Assembly: GCA_947447895.1 (NCBI GenBank)
Contig: CANFLM010000025.1
Span: 1-35,295, forward strand
DNA length: 35,295 nt
Direction of reading: 5' to 3'
Origin: Hyphomicrobiales bacterium
Lineage (GTDB): Bacteria; Pseudomonadota; Alphaproteobacteria; Rhizobiales; Beijerinckiaceae
How positions within the stretch are numbered: the stretch's first letter is position 1; every line of letters starts with the position of its first letter. The notes beneath the pieces are model-generated. The model ran no database searches. It saw only the letters and a program-made list of their open reading frames with translations, and had not been told where the DNA came from. Positions 24,654-32,095 of this stretch are shown here, one piece after another. A program made the position numbers and the translations under genes.

Positions 24654-25373
24654 ATGGCCCATCATCCAACCCAACAGGCCCTTGTGACCGGTGGCACACG
24701 CGGGATCGGCGAAGGCATTGCGCGCGCGCTGGCAAAAGCCGGCTATCATGTGACCGCTTGCGGACTGACACAGGACGAGCTGGATCGCTTCAGCCCGCAA
24801 GAGGGCATCACCACCGCTCTGCTCGATGTCACCGATGCCGCCTCGGTCGAGACGGTATTGAAAGGCTTTTCCTCGCTTGATGTGCTGGTCAACTGCGCGG
24901 GCATCATCCAGCGGGCGGGCAAGGAGTTCGAGATCGACGGCTTCCGCACCACCATCGAGGTCAACCTCAACGGGACCATGCGCATGTGTCTGGCTGCCCA
25001 ACCCTTGCTGGCCAGGGCGAAGGGATCGATTATCAACACCGCCTCGATGCTGAGCTTTTTCGGCTCGGCCTATGCACCCGGCTATGCGGCCTCCAAAGGG
25101 GCTGTGGCGCAGCTGACCAAAAGCCTCGCCGCCGCCTGGGCCAATGAGGGGATCAGGGTCAACGCCATTGCGCCGGGCTGGATTGCCACCGACCTCACCC
25201 AGCCTTTGCAGGATGATGCGGCCCGCACAGCCGCCATCATGGCCCGCACCCCCCTCAACCGTTGGGGCACCCCCGATGATCTCGGTGGCGTTGTCGCTTT
25301 TCTGGCCTCCGATGCCGCGCGCTTCATCACAGGCACCGTCTTGCCTGTCGATGGCGGCTATCTGACCGTCTAA
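24654..25373 (+). CDS. Short-chain dehydrogenase/reductase (SDR)
   Basis: A 239-aa classical SDR, an NAD(P)-dependent alcohol/ketone oxidoreductase. Cofactor motif TGGTRGIG (12-19), NCAG (80-83), catalytic S131, Y144 and K148 (YAASK), and the C-terminal GTVLPVDGGYLTV are all intact. The frame is open from 24522, but the ATG at 24654, with GGGAGAG upstream, begins right at the Rossmann strand. D58 (ALLDVTD) fits the usual position. The cupin dioxygenase gene starts 14 bp after its stop, so the two are cotranscribed and the SDR may make or use a hydroxy-ketone substrate of that enzyme. Confidence 0.92.
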   Translation: MAHHPTQQALVTGGTRGIGEGIARALAKAGYHVTACGLTQDELDRFSPQEGITTALLDVTDAASVETVLKGFSSLDVLVNCAGIIQRAGKEFEIDGFRTTIEVNLNGTMRMCLAAQPLLARAKGSIINTASMLSFFGSAYAPGYAASKGAVAQLTKSLAAAWANEGIRVNAIAPGWIATDLTQPLQDDAARTAAIMARTPLNRWGTPDDLGGVVAFLASDAARFITGTVLPVDGGYLTV

Positions 25374-25387
25374 CCGGAGTTTCGAAC

Positions 25388-25903
25388 ATGACCCAAGACG
25401 ATAAATGGACCCCCTACCGCCTGCCGATGCCCAAGGAATCTCCGCCCGAACTGGTCATCCCCGATGCCATTCCGCAGGACGAGCGGGTCTGGGTGCCGGT
25501 TGACGACAATGTCTGGTTCCGTCCGCTCTGCATGTCGGCGTCACGCGGATACTGGATGAACCTGCTCAAGGTACGCCGCGCGGGCGTGCTGTCGCGCCAC
25601 CGCCATCCCCAGCCGGTCCATGGCTATGTCATCAAAGGATCATGGCGCTATCTGGAGCATGACTGGGTGGCCACCGAAGGCGGCTATGTCTACGAGGCAC
25701 CGGGCGAGACGCATACGCTGGTGGTGGATCCGCATGTCGAGGAAATGATCACGATGTTCCAGGTCAACGGCGCGATGATCTATGTCGATCCCGACGGCAA
25801 TTGCACCGGCTATGACGATGTGTTCACCCGCATCGACAAATGCCGCAAACATTATATCAAGATCGGCTTGGGCGAGGGCTTTATCGACCAGTTCATCCGT
25901 TAG
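25388..25903 (+). CDS. Cupin protein, 2,4'-dihydroxyacetophenone dioxygenase family
   Basis: 171 aa. The family includes the enzyme that cleaves 2,4'-dihydroxyacetophenone to 4-hydroxybenzoate and formate (EC 1.13.11.41), a single-domain iron cupin of similar size. Candidate metal ligands lie in SRHRHPQPVHGYVIKG (H71, H73, H78) and GETHTLV (H109); the cupin strand WRYLEHDWVATEGGYVYEAPGE (21 residues; key features E90 and GGYV) fits. CCGGAG lies 8 nt before the ATG. It is cotranscribed with the SDR upstream and with selO 11 bp downstream. Actual substrate specificity is not certain, because many homologues are annotated by similarity only. Confidence 0.83.
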   Translation: MTQDDKWTPYRLPMPKESPPELVIPDAIPQDERVWVPVDDNVWFRPLCMSASRGYWMNLLKVRRAGVLSRHRHPQPVHGYVIKGSWRYLEHDWVATEGGYVYEAPGETHTLVVDPHVEEMITMFQVNGAMIYVDPDGNCTGYDDVFTRIDKCRKHYIKIGLGEGFIDQFIR

Positions 25904-25914
25904 GATTGCCACAA

Positions 25915-27342
25915 ATGCCGCTGTCACCGCTCTATCGGCCTGCCCTTCACCACCAGTCACTGGGGGAGGATTTTTTCGATCGGGTGGCCGCGGCCGATTT
26001 CCCGCATACCGTCCTGCGGTTCCGCAATGACCGGCACGCCGCCCGCATCGGGCTGGACCAGCTGACAGATGCGGAATGGATCCACCATTTCGGCCGTTTC
26101 TCCCCCCTGCCCGACACGCTGCAAACGCCGCTGGCCTTGCGCTATCACGGCCATCAATTCGGCCATTACAACCCCGATCTGGGCGATGGGCGCGGGTTTT
26201 TGTTTGCACAACTCTATGAAACGGGCAGCAACCGCCTGCTTGATCTGGGCACCAAAGGATCGGGCCAGACGCCGTGGTCGCGGCAGGGCGACGGACGCCT
26301 GACTCTGAAAGGCGGGATGCGCGAGGTGCTGGCCAGCGAGATGCTCGAGGCACTCGGGGTCAATACGTCGAAAACCTTCAGCCTGATCGAGACGGGTGAA
26401 AGCCTGATGCGCGGCGACGAGCCCTCGCCCACCCGCAGCAGCGTGATGGTGCGGCTGAGCCACAGCCATATCCGCATCGGCACCTTCCAGCGGCTGGCCA
26501 CTCTGGGCGACGAGGCAGGATTACGCCAGTTGGCCGATTATGTGATCGCGCATTACTGGCCCGAGGCCGCCGCCCATCAGGATCCGGTCATCGGCCTGTT
26601 CGGGCAGGTGGTGACGGCGGTGGCCCGCATGGGCGCGCAATGGTTTGCGGCGGGCTTTGTCCATGGCGTGCTGAACACCGACAATATCACCCTGACGGGC
26701 GAGAGTTTCGATTACGGCCCCTGGCGGTTTTTGCCCCGTTACGATCCGCGCTTCACGGCCGCCTATTTCGACCAGACCGGCCTTTACGCCTTTGGCCGCC
26801 AGCCCGAGGCGCTGTTGTGGAATCTGGCGCGTCTGGCCGAAACCCTGGTGCCTTTGACAGAACCGGATGGCTTACGCGAGGCTTTGCAGACATTTTTGCC
26901 CCAATTCAAACAGGCTTTGACAGAGCAAACCTTGCGTATGCTGGGTTTGGTGCCCGATGTAACGGCGCAAAGCCAAGCCATTGTGACGCAATTCTATACA
27001 AGCTTGCGCGATACCCAAGCCCCGTTTGCCCAAAGCTTCTTCGATCTCTACGGCGCAGGCGATCCCGAACGGCTCGCCCGCAGTCCGAATGCCAGCCTGT
27101 ATGGCCAACCCGTCTGGCAGGAGACGATTGCCGCCTTGCGCAGCCTGCCCGTCTCCGACATCTCCAGAGCACAGGCCAGCCACCCCTATCTGGAGCGGCA
27201 CGCACCCGTGTCCATGCTGATCGAGACCGTCGAGGCCCTCTGGCAGGACATCGACAGCCGAGATGACTGGTCGGCCTTCACGCAATATGTGCAGGACATC
27301 CGGCTGATGGGGAGCTTTTATGCGCCCCACTGGGCCGACTGA
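25915..27342 (+). CDS. selO: Protein adenylyltransferase SelO (YdiU), C-terminally variant
   Basis: A 475-aa pseudokinase that transfers AMP to protein hydroxyls. The start ATG is at 25915 (AGGA 9 nt upstream); the frame is open from 25840. YHGHQFGHYNPDLGDGRG, LGTKGSGQTPWSRQGDG and REVLASEMLEALGV are typical. The active site is present: D256-N257 in HGVLNTDN and D266 in DYGP, spaced as in characterised SelO (D252 and D262 in Pseudomonas). The last ~150 residues differ from the E. coli type: the RPPxW...SCSS tail with its redox cysteine is missing and the protein ends YAPHWAD. It is followed by the convergent amt gene after 6 bp. Confidence 0.93.
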   Translation: MPLSPLYRPALHHQSLGEDFFDRVAAADFPHTVLRFRNDRHAARIGLDQLTDAEWIHHFGRFSPLPDTLQTPLALRYHGHQFGHYNPDLGDGRGFLFAQLYETGSNRLLDLGTKGSGQTPWSRQGDGRLTLKGGMREVLASEMLEALGVNTSKTFSLIETGESLMRGDEPSPTRSSVMVRLSHSHIRIGTFQRLATLGDEAGLRQLADYVIAHYWPEAAAHQDPVIGLFGQVVTAVARMGAQWFAAGFVHGVLNTDNITLTGESFDYGPWRFLPRYDPRFTAAYFDQTGLYAFGRQPEALLWNLARLAETLVPLTEPDGLREALQTFLPQFKQALTEQTLRMLGLVPDVTAQSQAIVTQFYTSLRDTQAPFAQSFFDLYGAGDPERLARSPNASLYGQPVWQETIAALRSLPVSDISRAQASHPYLERHAPVSMLIETVEALWQDIDSRDDWSAFTQYVQDIRLMGSFYAPHWAD

Positions 27343-27348
27343 ACGGGG

Positions 27349-28650
27349 TCAGAGCGTATAGCCGCGCTCGCCGTGCTGGGTCAGATCCAGCCCTTCGTCG
27401 ATCTCGTCATGGCTGGCGCGCAGCCCCAGTGTTGCTTTCAGGGCCAGCATCAGCACAGCCGAAGCCACGGCCGACCAGACCATGACGCTGGCCACACCGA
27501 TCAGCTGGGTCTGGAACTGGCCCCACATTGTACCATCGGCCCCGTAGCCGACACCGCCCAGCGAGGGATGCGCCAGAAAGGCGACCAGCAGCGTGCCCAA
27601 AATACCGCCGACACCGTGGACGGCAAACACATCCAGCGAGTCATCGACAAACCAGCGATGCTTGACGACATCAACCGCAACAAAACACACCAGCGCCCCG
27701 CTGACGCCGAGGATCACCCCGCCCATCGGCCCGATAAAGCCCGAAGCAGGCGTGACGGTCGCAAGGCCTGCCACCACACCCGTGACCGTGCCGACCATGC
27801 TGGGACGACCGAACCGGATCCATTCCAGCGCCATCCAGACCAGCCCCGCCACCGAGGCAGACATGTGGGTAACCAAAATCGCCATGCCTGCCGCTCCGTC
27901 TGCCGTCAGGGCCGAGCCGCCGTTAAAGCCGTACCAGCCCATCCACAACATGCCCGCACCGATCATCGTCATGCCCGGATTATGGGGAGGACGCAGTTCT
28001 TTGGGGAAACCGTCACGCGGGCCAAGCAGATAGGCGACAACCAAGGCCGAGGTGCCTGCGGTCGCATGCACCACGAGGCCACCGGCAAAATCCATCACCG
28101 AACGCTGCATCAGCCAGCCGCCGCCCCACACCCAATGGGTCACCGGCGCATAGACCACCAGAAGCCACAATCCGCTGAAAGCCACCACCGAGCCGAACCG
28201 CATCCGCTCGGGAAAGGCCCCGATGATCAAAGCCGGCGTAATCACCGCAAAGGTCATCTGGAACACGAAGAACACGCTTTCGGGCAGCGTGCCGTTGAGA
28301 TCGTCACGCCCCATCCCGATCAAAAAGGCCTTGGAGAGATCGCCGATCAGCGCGCCGCCTTCGGCAAAAGACAGGCTGTAGGCACAAGCCAGCCACAGGA
28401 CCGAGGACAGGCAGGCAATCACCACGCATTGCATCATGACCGACAACACGTTTTTGGACCGCACAAGTCCTCCGTAAAACATGGCCAGTCCCGGCAGCGT
28501 CATAAACAGCACCAAGGCCGAGGCGGTCAGGATCCATGCCGTATTGGCACCATCCAGTTTGGCGGTTTCAGCCGCAACGCCCGGCGTGACACCAAGCATC
28601 AAGGCGGCAACAGAACACAACAGCACAGTCAGCATCCGGTCAGCGAACAT
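27349..28650 (-). CDS. amtB: Ammonium transporter (Amt family)
   Basis: A 433-aa channel for ammonium. A signal-like N-terminus (about 1-27, LCSVAALMLGVTPGVAA) precedes the 11-TM body. The twin pore histidines (H195 in GGLVVHATAG, H345 in VFAVHGVGG) and D187 (MDFAGG) are conserved, so it should conduct. GGGGGGA lies about 9 nt before the ATG. The usual partner glnK (PII) is not adjacent: downstream is the convergent selO and upstream a divergent small gene. The C-terminal tail (DEIDEGLDLTQHGERGY) fits the normal PII-responsive tail motif of Amt proteins, so PII control is still likely. Confidence 0.95.
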   Translation of the reverse strand: MFADRMLTVLLCSVAALMLGVTPGVAAETAKLDGANTAWILTASALVLFMTLPGLAMFYGGLVRSKNVLSVMMQCVVIACLSSVLWLACAYSLSFAEGGALIGDLSKAFLIGMGRDDLNGTLPESVFFVFQMTFAVITPALIIGAFPERMRFGSVVAFSGLWLLVVYAPVTHWVWGGGWLMQRSVMDFAGGLVVHATAGTSALVVAYLLGPRDGFPKELRPPHNPGMTMIGAGMLWMGWYGFNGGSALTADGAAGMAILVTHMSASVAGLVWMALEWIRFGRPSMVGTVTGVVAGLATVTPASGFIGPMGGVILGVSGALVCFVAVDVVKHRWFVDDSLDVFAVHGVGGILGTLLVAFLAHPSLGGVGYGADGTMWGQFQTQLIGVASVMVWSAVASAVLMLALKATLGLRASHDEIDEGLDLTQHGERGYTL

Positions 28651-28863
28651 GGCAGCAATCCCCCCACAGCATGGTCTTTTGATGGCCCGCTTGTCTCATT
28701 GGGCAAGAAAGCGGCAGATGCTGCTATGTAAAGAAACAAATATATTTTTTCCAGAAAACCAAACCGATTTTATGCTGTTTTTATAATCAAATTCGCCATT
28801 TTTGCTTAAAAATTATGCAGCTGCAGTGGCCTGGTGGCCTGTTCCTTCGCACGGGTGAAGACA

Positions 28864-28896
28864 GTTAACGAATATGGTTAATTTTCACCGGTTAAC
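28864..28896. promoter_or_regulatory. Triple GTTAA-containing repeat
   Basis: TTAAC (28865-28869) and GTTAA (28877-28881) form an inverted pair with a 7-nt spacer. A third copy (GGTTAA, 28890-28895) is 14 bp from the second. It may be an operator for the small gene at 29003 or for amtB. The spacing does not match a CtrA full site. Confidence 0.3.
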
Positions 28897-28958
28897 GCGT
28901 TTCTGGGACAAACGCGGCGGGTGACGCGGACACCAAATTGGATCGGCACTGCTCTGGA

Positions 28959-28974
28959 ATTCTTGTTCAAGAAT
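28959..28974. promoter_or_regulatory. 16-bp dyad ATTCTTGTTCAAGAAT
   Basis: Perfect 7-bp arms with a 2-nt centre, ending 28 bp before the start codon of the C9-tract gene. There is no T-run. It is a candidate operator overlapping the likely promoter or leader of that gene. Confidence 0.35.
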
Positions 28975-29002
28975 ATTCAGACGAGGATCGGAGAATTTAG
29001 TA

Positions 29003-29486
29003 ATGCGTATTTTCGAACCGCTTCTGTTGGCTTCTTTGGCATTGTCCGGTACTGCAGGATTTGTCGGCGCAGCGTATCTGAGTCCGAATTTCATCAGTGC
29101 CGATTTCTCCTCCCCCCCCCGATAGTCCTGCTGCCAAACCGCTGCAAGGCAATCCGAGCAAAGGCGTTGATGCCTCGCCCGTCAAACTATCCATGCCGAA
29201 AACACCCTCTCCGGCTTCCGTTGGTCCGGGACTGCGCGGAGCAGTCAAACAGCATTGCAGCCCCGGCTTTTACACCGCAGGCTATGAATGCAAGATTTCT
29301 CCGCCCAATCATTATGTGCCGGTCGGCGCGATCTATCCGATCCTGTGCCCGCCCGAGACCTATACGCCTGCAGGGGCCCAATCAAAAGGGCAATGCATGA
29401 GGCGGGAGACCAAGAACAACGGACCATCGGCGCAGAGCAAAACAGGAGTCAAAAACGCTCTCACCACCGCCAGGATCGCGCTATGA
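29003..29486 (+). pseudogene. Small exported Cys-containing protein interrupted by a frameshift at a C9 tract
   Basis: From ATG 29003 (GGAG 9 nt upstream) the frame reads a hydrophobic export/anchor segment (MRIFEPLLLASLALSGTAG, then FVGAAYLS) and stops at 29125, just after nine C (29112-29120). One fewer C would join it to the other open frame, giving about 160 aa. The second part holds four cysteines and a triple P-x-x-Y-x-x-G pattern: SPGFYTAGYEC, SPPNHYVPVGAIYPILC, CPPETYTPAGAQSKGQC. It is either a phase-variable gene in the off state, a decayed gene, or a homopolymer sequencing error. Its family is not known to me. Confidence 0.6.
29112..29120 (+). repeat. Homopolymeric C9 tract
   Basis: Nine consecutive C, at the exact place where the reading frame of the small exported protein switches. 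Tracts of this type mutate by slippage and control on/off expression of many surface proteins in other bacteria. Confidence 0.85.
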
Positions 29487-29542
29487 AAAATGATATCCAC
29501 AAGATTTTCGACCGCCCCGAAAATAAACAACTCGATCAACCT

Positions 29543-29568
29543 CCTGTTATTAAACAGGTAATTTTTTT
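29543..29568 (+). terminator. Rho-independent terminator after the C9-tract gene
   Basis: CCTGTT (29543-29548) pairs with AACAGG (29553-29558) over a 4-nt loop and is followed by TAA and seven T (29562-29568). The stem is only 6 bp, but the T-run is strong. It lies 57 bp after the TGA at 29486. Confidence 0.65.
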
Positions 29569-29601
29569 GACGGACCTCCCGCGTCTTTGGCACGGGAAAT
29601 G

Positions 29602-29633
29602 CAGATACCCTTCCGAAATCAATAAGGTATCTG
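29602..29633 (+). promoter_or_regulatory. Hairpin covering a ribosome-binding site
   Basis: CAGATACC (29602-29609) pairs with GGTATCTG (29626-29633), 16 nt apart. The AAGG Shine-Dalgarno-like sequence (about 29624-29627) of the ORF at 29637 overlaps the right arm, so folding could block translation. Confidence 0.4.
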
Positions 29634-29636
29634 AGC

Positions 29637-29882
29637 ATGGCTGCGACGCGTCCACTTCCCCACCTGAATCCGACCCTGAAATCAGAGCAACTGACCCCCA
29701 AAACGGGTGCTCAGATTATTGATCTGTCGGCTTATTTTGCGCTGGTCGGCAGCCAGCACAAACCGGGGATCGAGCAGCAGAAATCAGCCGGGCGTTCCTA
29801 TAGCCACCCTCGCAATCTGCAGGCCAAAGCAGTCCGGTTTTTCCAGGGGCAGGAAGAATTGAACCTGACCAACAAGCACTGA
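29637..29882 (+). CDS. Small hypothetical protein
   Basis: 81 aa, soluble and basic, no signal peptide or membrane segment; family not recognised. Support is moderate: ATG start, AAGG 9 nt upstream, and a protein-like composition (TGAQIIDLSAYFALVGSQHK; AVRFFQGQEELNLTNKH). It lies between a terminator (29543-29568) and the NCS1 permease. A different ORF in another frame (29483-29722) overlaps its start, but runs through the terminator. Confidence 0.5.
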   Translation: MAATRPLPHLNPTLKSEQLTPKTGAQIIDLSAYFALVGSQHKPGIEQQKSAGRSYSHPRNLQAKAVRFFQGQEELNLTNKH

Positions 29883-30060
29883 TTGACGCCTTTCATTCCT
29901 TTATCCTGCCCTGAAACGTGCTCCTGACCCAAGGCCGATTGGACAAGCGCGCCAAATTGCCGCAAACAGCCTCTTGATAAAAGATCTTGCACCGTTATTC
30001 CGGCAAGATACGCGTCCGCGCTCCCCCTCTTTTCCTTCTATGGACGATCAAAGGCCAGTC

Positions 30061-31332
30061 ATGACAGATCACCCCGCCTCCCCGACGAATGAAGCCCTTG
30101 CCCCGGTCAGCACCTCGGCCCGAGTTCTGGGCGGCATGTCCCATGTCTCGCTGTGGTTCAGCCTTGGCGTCGGCCTGCTGGTCATCCAGATGGGCGCCTA
30201 TCTGGTTCCTGTCATGGGCCCGAAAGATGCCATGCTGGCCATCGTGCTCGGCTCGGTGATCGGATCGGGCCTGCTGGCCTGGACGGCCAAACTCGGCACC
30301 GATACCGGCCTGTCGAGTGCGGGGCTGATCCACCGTGTCTATGGCAGCGGCTTTGCGCGCCTGCCGATTATCCTCAATATCGTGCAGCTGGTCGGCTGGA
30401 CCACCTTCGAGCTGGTGATCATGCGCGATGGCACCGCGGCCATCGGCGCACAGATGTTCAACCTGTCTCCAGAAAGCCCGCTGGCTCTGGTGGTCACCAC
30501 GCTCGTCTGGGGCGGTATCCTCAGTGTGCTGATGTTGGGTTCGATGCTGACGCTGGTCCGGACTTTCGTGAACCGTTTCGCCCTGCCTCTGGTGGTGGCC
30601 TCGCTGCTCTGGTTGAGCTGGCAGTTCATCGGCAAGCTGATGGCCCAGGATGCGCAGGCCTTCTGGAACCGTCCGAGCACGGGCGGGATGGGCCTGCTGT
30701 CCGCACTCGACCTTGTAATCGCCATGCCGGTGTCATGGCTGCCTTTGGTGGCCGATTATGCCCGTTTCGGCCGCTCCGGCGGCGCGACCATGCGCGGCAC
30801 CTGGATCGGTTATGCCGTGGCCAATATCTGGTGCTATGGTTTGGGTATCGTTGTGGCCAGCCTGTCGGAGCCGGATGCCAATCTGGTCAACACCCTGCTG
30901 CTGGCCCAAGGCGGGCTGTTGGCCCTCGGCCTGATCCTGCTGGATGAATTGGACAATGCCTATGGTGATGTCTATTCGGGCTCGGTCTCATCGCATGCCT
31001 TGTTTCCATCGGTGTCGATCCGCCAATGGGGTCTGGCCATTGCCATTCTCTGCACCGGTCTGGCGATGGTCCTGCCCATGCACGCTCTGGAACCGTTCCT
31101 GCTGCTGCTCAGCTCGATTTTCGTGCCGCTTTACGGGGTCATTCTGGGCCGTCTGGCTTTCGGCCATAGCCAGCATTGCAGCGACACATCATTCGACGTC
31201 GCGGCAGCCCTGATCTGGCTGGCGGGCATTGCCTGCTTCCACGGGGCCACCATGTGGGCGCCCGAATTCGGCTCGGCCCTGCCAAGTCTGATCCTGACCT
31301 TCGGTGCGGCATTTGTGACGCGTCCGAAATAA
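30061..31332 (+). CDS. NCS1-family permease (cytosine/hydroxymethylpyrimidine-type)
   Basis: A 423-aa membrane transporter with about 12 hydrophobic segments, from ATG 30061 (AAAGG 7 nt upstream); earlier in-frame ATGs at 29974 and 30040 add a polar, Pro/Arg-rich lead. It resembles the NCS1 nucleobase/cation symporter family, especially the CytX-like hydroxymethylpyrimidine group: MSHVSLWFSLGVGLLVIQMGAYLVP at the start, MPVSWLPLVADYARFGRSGG (the conserved WxPLxxDYxRF region) and DELDNAYGDVYSGSVS. No TPP riboswitch is seen upstream and no thiamine genes are near, so the exact substrate (cytosine, hydroxymethylpyrimidine, other nucleobase) is open. Confidence 0.85.
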   Translation: MTDHPASPTNEALAPVSTSARVLGGMSHVSLWFSLGVGLLVIQMGAYLVPVMGPKDAMLAIVLGSVIGSGLLAWTAKLGTDTGLSSAGLIHRVYGSGFARLPIILNIVQLVGWTTFELVIMRDGTAAIGAQMFNLSPESPLALVVTTLVWGGILSVLMLGSMLTLVRTFVNRFALPLVVASLLWLSWQFIGKLMAQDAQAFWNRPSTGGMGLLSALDLVIAMPVSWLPLVADYARFGRSGGATMRGTWIGYAVANIWCYGLGIVVASLSEPDANLVNTLLLAQGGLLALGLILLDELDNAYGDVYSGSVSSHALFPSVSIRQWGLAIAILCTGLAMVLPMHALEPFLLLLSSIFVPLYGVILGRLAFGHSQHCSDTSFDVAAALIWLAGIACFHGATMWAPEFGSALPSLILTFGAAFVTRPK

Positions 31333-31350
31333 CCCGACAATAAGCCTGCC

Positions 31351-31381
31351 AAAAAAAGCCTGCCCTTAGGGGGCAGGCTTT
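31351..31381. terminator. Bidirectional terminator between the NCS1 permease and galC
   Basis: AAAGCCTGCCC (31355-31365) and GGGCAGGCTTT (31371-31381) form a perfect 11-bp stem with a 5-nt loop. On the minus strand it ends in seven T (plus-strand A at 31351-31357), ideal for the galDBC transcript. On the plus strand the T-run is short. AAGCCTGCC also occurs once more just upstream (31342-31350). Confidence 0.85.
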
Positions 31382-31402
31382 GATCATCAGCGCATCCGAT
31401 GA

Positions 31403-32095
31403 TCAGAGATCATCGAGATGGTCGACATAGACCAGGCCGGCCTTGGCCAGCGGCTCGCGCATCTTGTACATATCGAGACCCAACACGCCGGAGGCGAGCT
31501 GCCGGCGTTTGTCCTCTTCATTGGCCTTGCGTTCGGCGGCCTTGGCGGCCACGGACACGGCTTGAGCCAGCGGCACCACCACCACACCGTCATCATCGGC
31601 GACGATCACGTCTCCCGCCCGCACCGCGGCTCCGGCACAGACCACCGGCACATTGACCGCTCCCAAAGTGGCCTTGACGGTGCCCTTGGCCGAAATGGCC
31701 TTGGACCAGACCGGAAAGCCCATCTCCTTCAATGTGCGGACATCGCGGCAACCGGCATCGATGATCAGCCCCCTGACGCCCCGCGCCTGCAGGGATGTCG
31801 CAAGCAGATCGCCGAACATGCCGTCGCTGTTGTCGGTGGTCACCGCCACCACCAGCACATCGCCGGGCTGGCATTGTTCGACGGCCACATGCAGCATCCA
31901 GTTGTCACCGGGCTGGGCCAGCACCGTCACGGCACTGCCGGCAATCGCAGCCCCCGCCCAGACAGGGCGCATATAGGGCTGCATCAAGCCGATGCGCCCC
32001 ATGCTTTCATGCACGCTCGACACGCCATAGTCGGCGAGAGCGGCGGCAATGGCAGGATCGACGCGGTTGTAGTTGCGGACAACGACGGTTTTCAT
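31403..32095 (-). CDS. galC: 4-carboxy-4-hydroxy-2-oxoadipate aldolase (RraA fold)
   Basis: A 230-aa class II aldolase that splits 4-carboxy-4-hydroxy-2-oxoadipate into pyruvate and oxaloacetate, the last step of the gallate and protocatechuate 4,5-cleavage routes. The RraA-like core is clear: [12 protein letters not shown], the metal/substrate motif DAGCRD (R117-D118, matching the R-D pair of the characterised Pseudomonas enzyme), then [21 protein letters not shown]. The start is ATG 32095, which overlaps galB's stop by four bases (ATGA); the frame upstream to 32311 is just open sequence inside galB. It is the last gene of galD-galB-galC, followed by a terminator. Confidence 0.9.
   Translation of the reverse strand: MKTVVVRNYNRVDPAIAAALADYGVSSVHESMGRIGLMQPYMRPVWAGAAIAGSAVTVLAQPGDNWMLHVAVEQCQPGDVLVVAVTTDNSDGMFGDLLATSLQARGVRGLIIDAGCRDVRTLKEMGFPVWSKAISAKGTVKATLGAVNVPVVCAGAAVRAGDVIVADDDGVVVVPLAQAVSVAAKAAERKANEEDKRRQLASGVLGLDMYKMREPLAKAGLVYVDHLDDL

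Larger units (their letters stand above)
28651..29002. other. Divergent intergenic region between amtB and the C9-tract gene
   Basis: 352 bp without a gene. The first half (28730-28815) is AT-rich. A possible minus-strand -10 TATAAA near 28785 has only a weak -35 partner. No sigma-54 TGGCAC-N5-TTGC element was found. Then follow three GTTAA copies (28864-28896), a hairpin CGCGTTT/AAACGCG (28896-28902, 28910-28916), and a dyad ATTCTTG-TT-CAAGAAT (28959-28974). The ribosome site GGAG (28990-28993) for the plus-strand gene closes it. Confidence 0.6.

Noticed and set aside
27373-28731. 452-aa plus-strand frame opposite amtB
   Set aside because: Gln/His/Arg-rich antisense product of a membrane-protein gene; the minus strand encodes an intact Amt channel.
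28651-28860. Sigma-54 promoter for amtB
   Set aside because: No TGGCAC-N5-TTGC-like element could be found on the minus strand upstream of the gene.
28921-29400. 159-aa frame covering the C9 tract in a third frame
   Set aside because: No ribosome site, Arg/Cys-rich shadow composition; the signal-anchor frame and the cysteine-domain frame are more protein-like.
29483-29722. 79-aa ORF overlapping the end of the C9-tract gene (ATGA overlap)
   Set aside because: It runs through a terminator-like hairpin with T7 and overlaps the better supported ORF at 29637 in another frame.
29883-30060. Possible TPP riboswitch before the NCS1 permease
   Set aside because: The conserved TPP-element sequences (such as CTGAGA) are not present.
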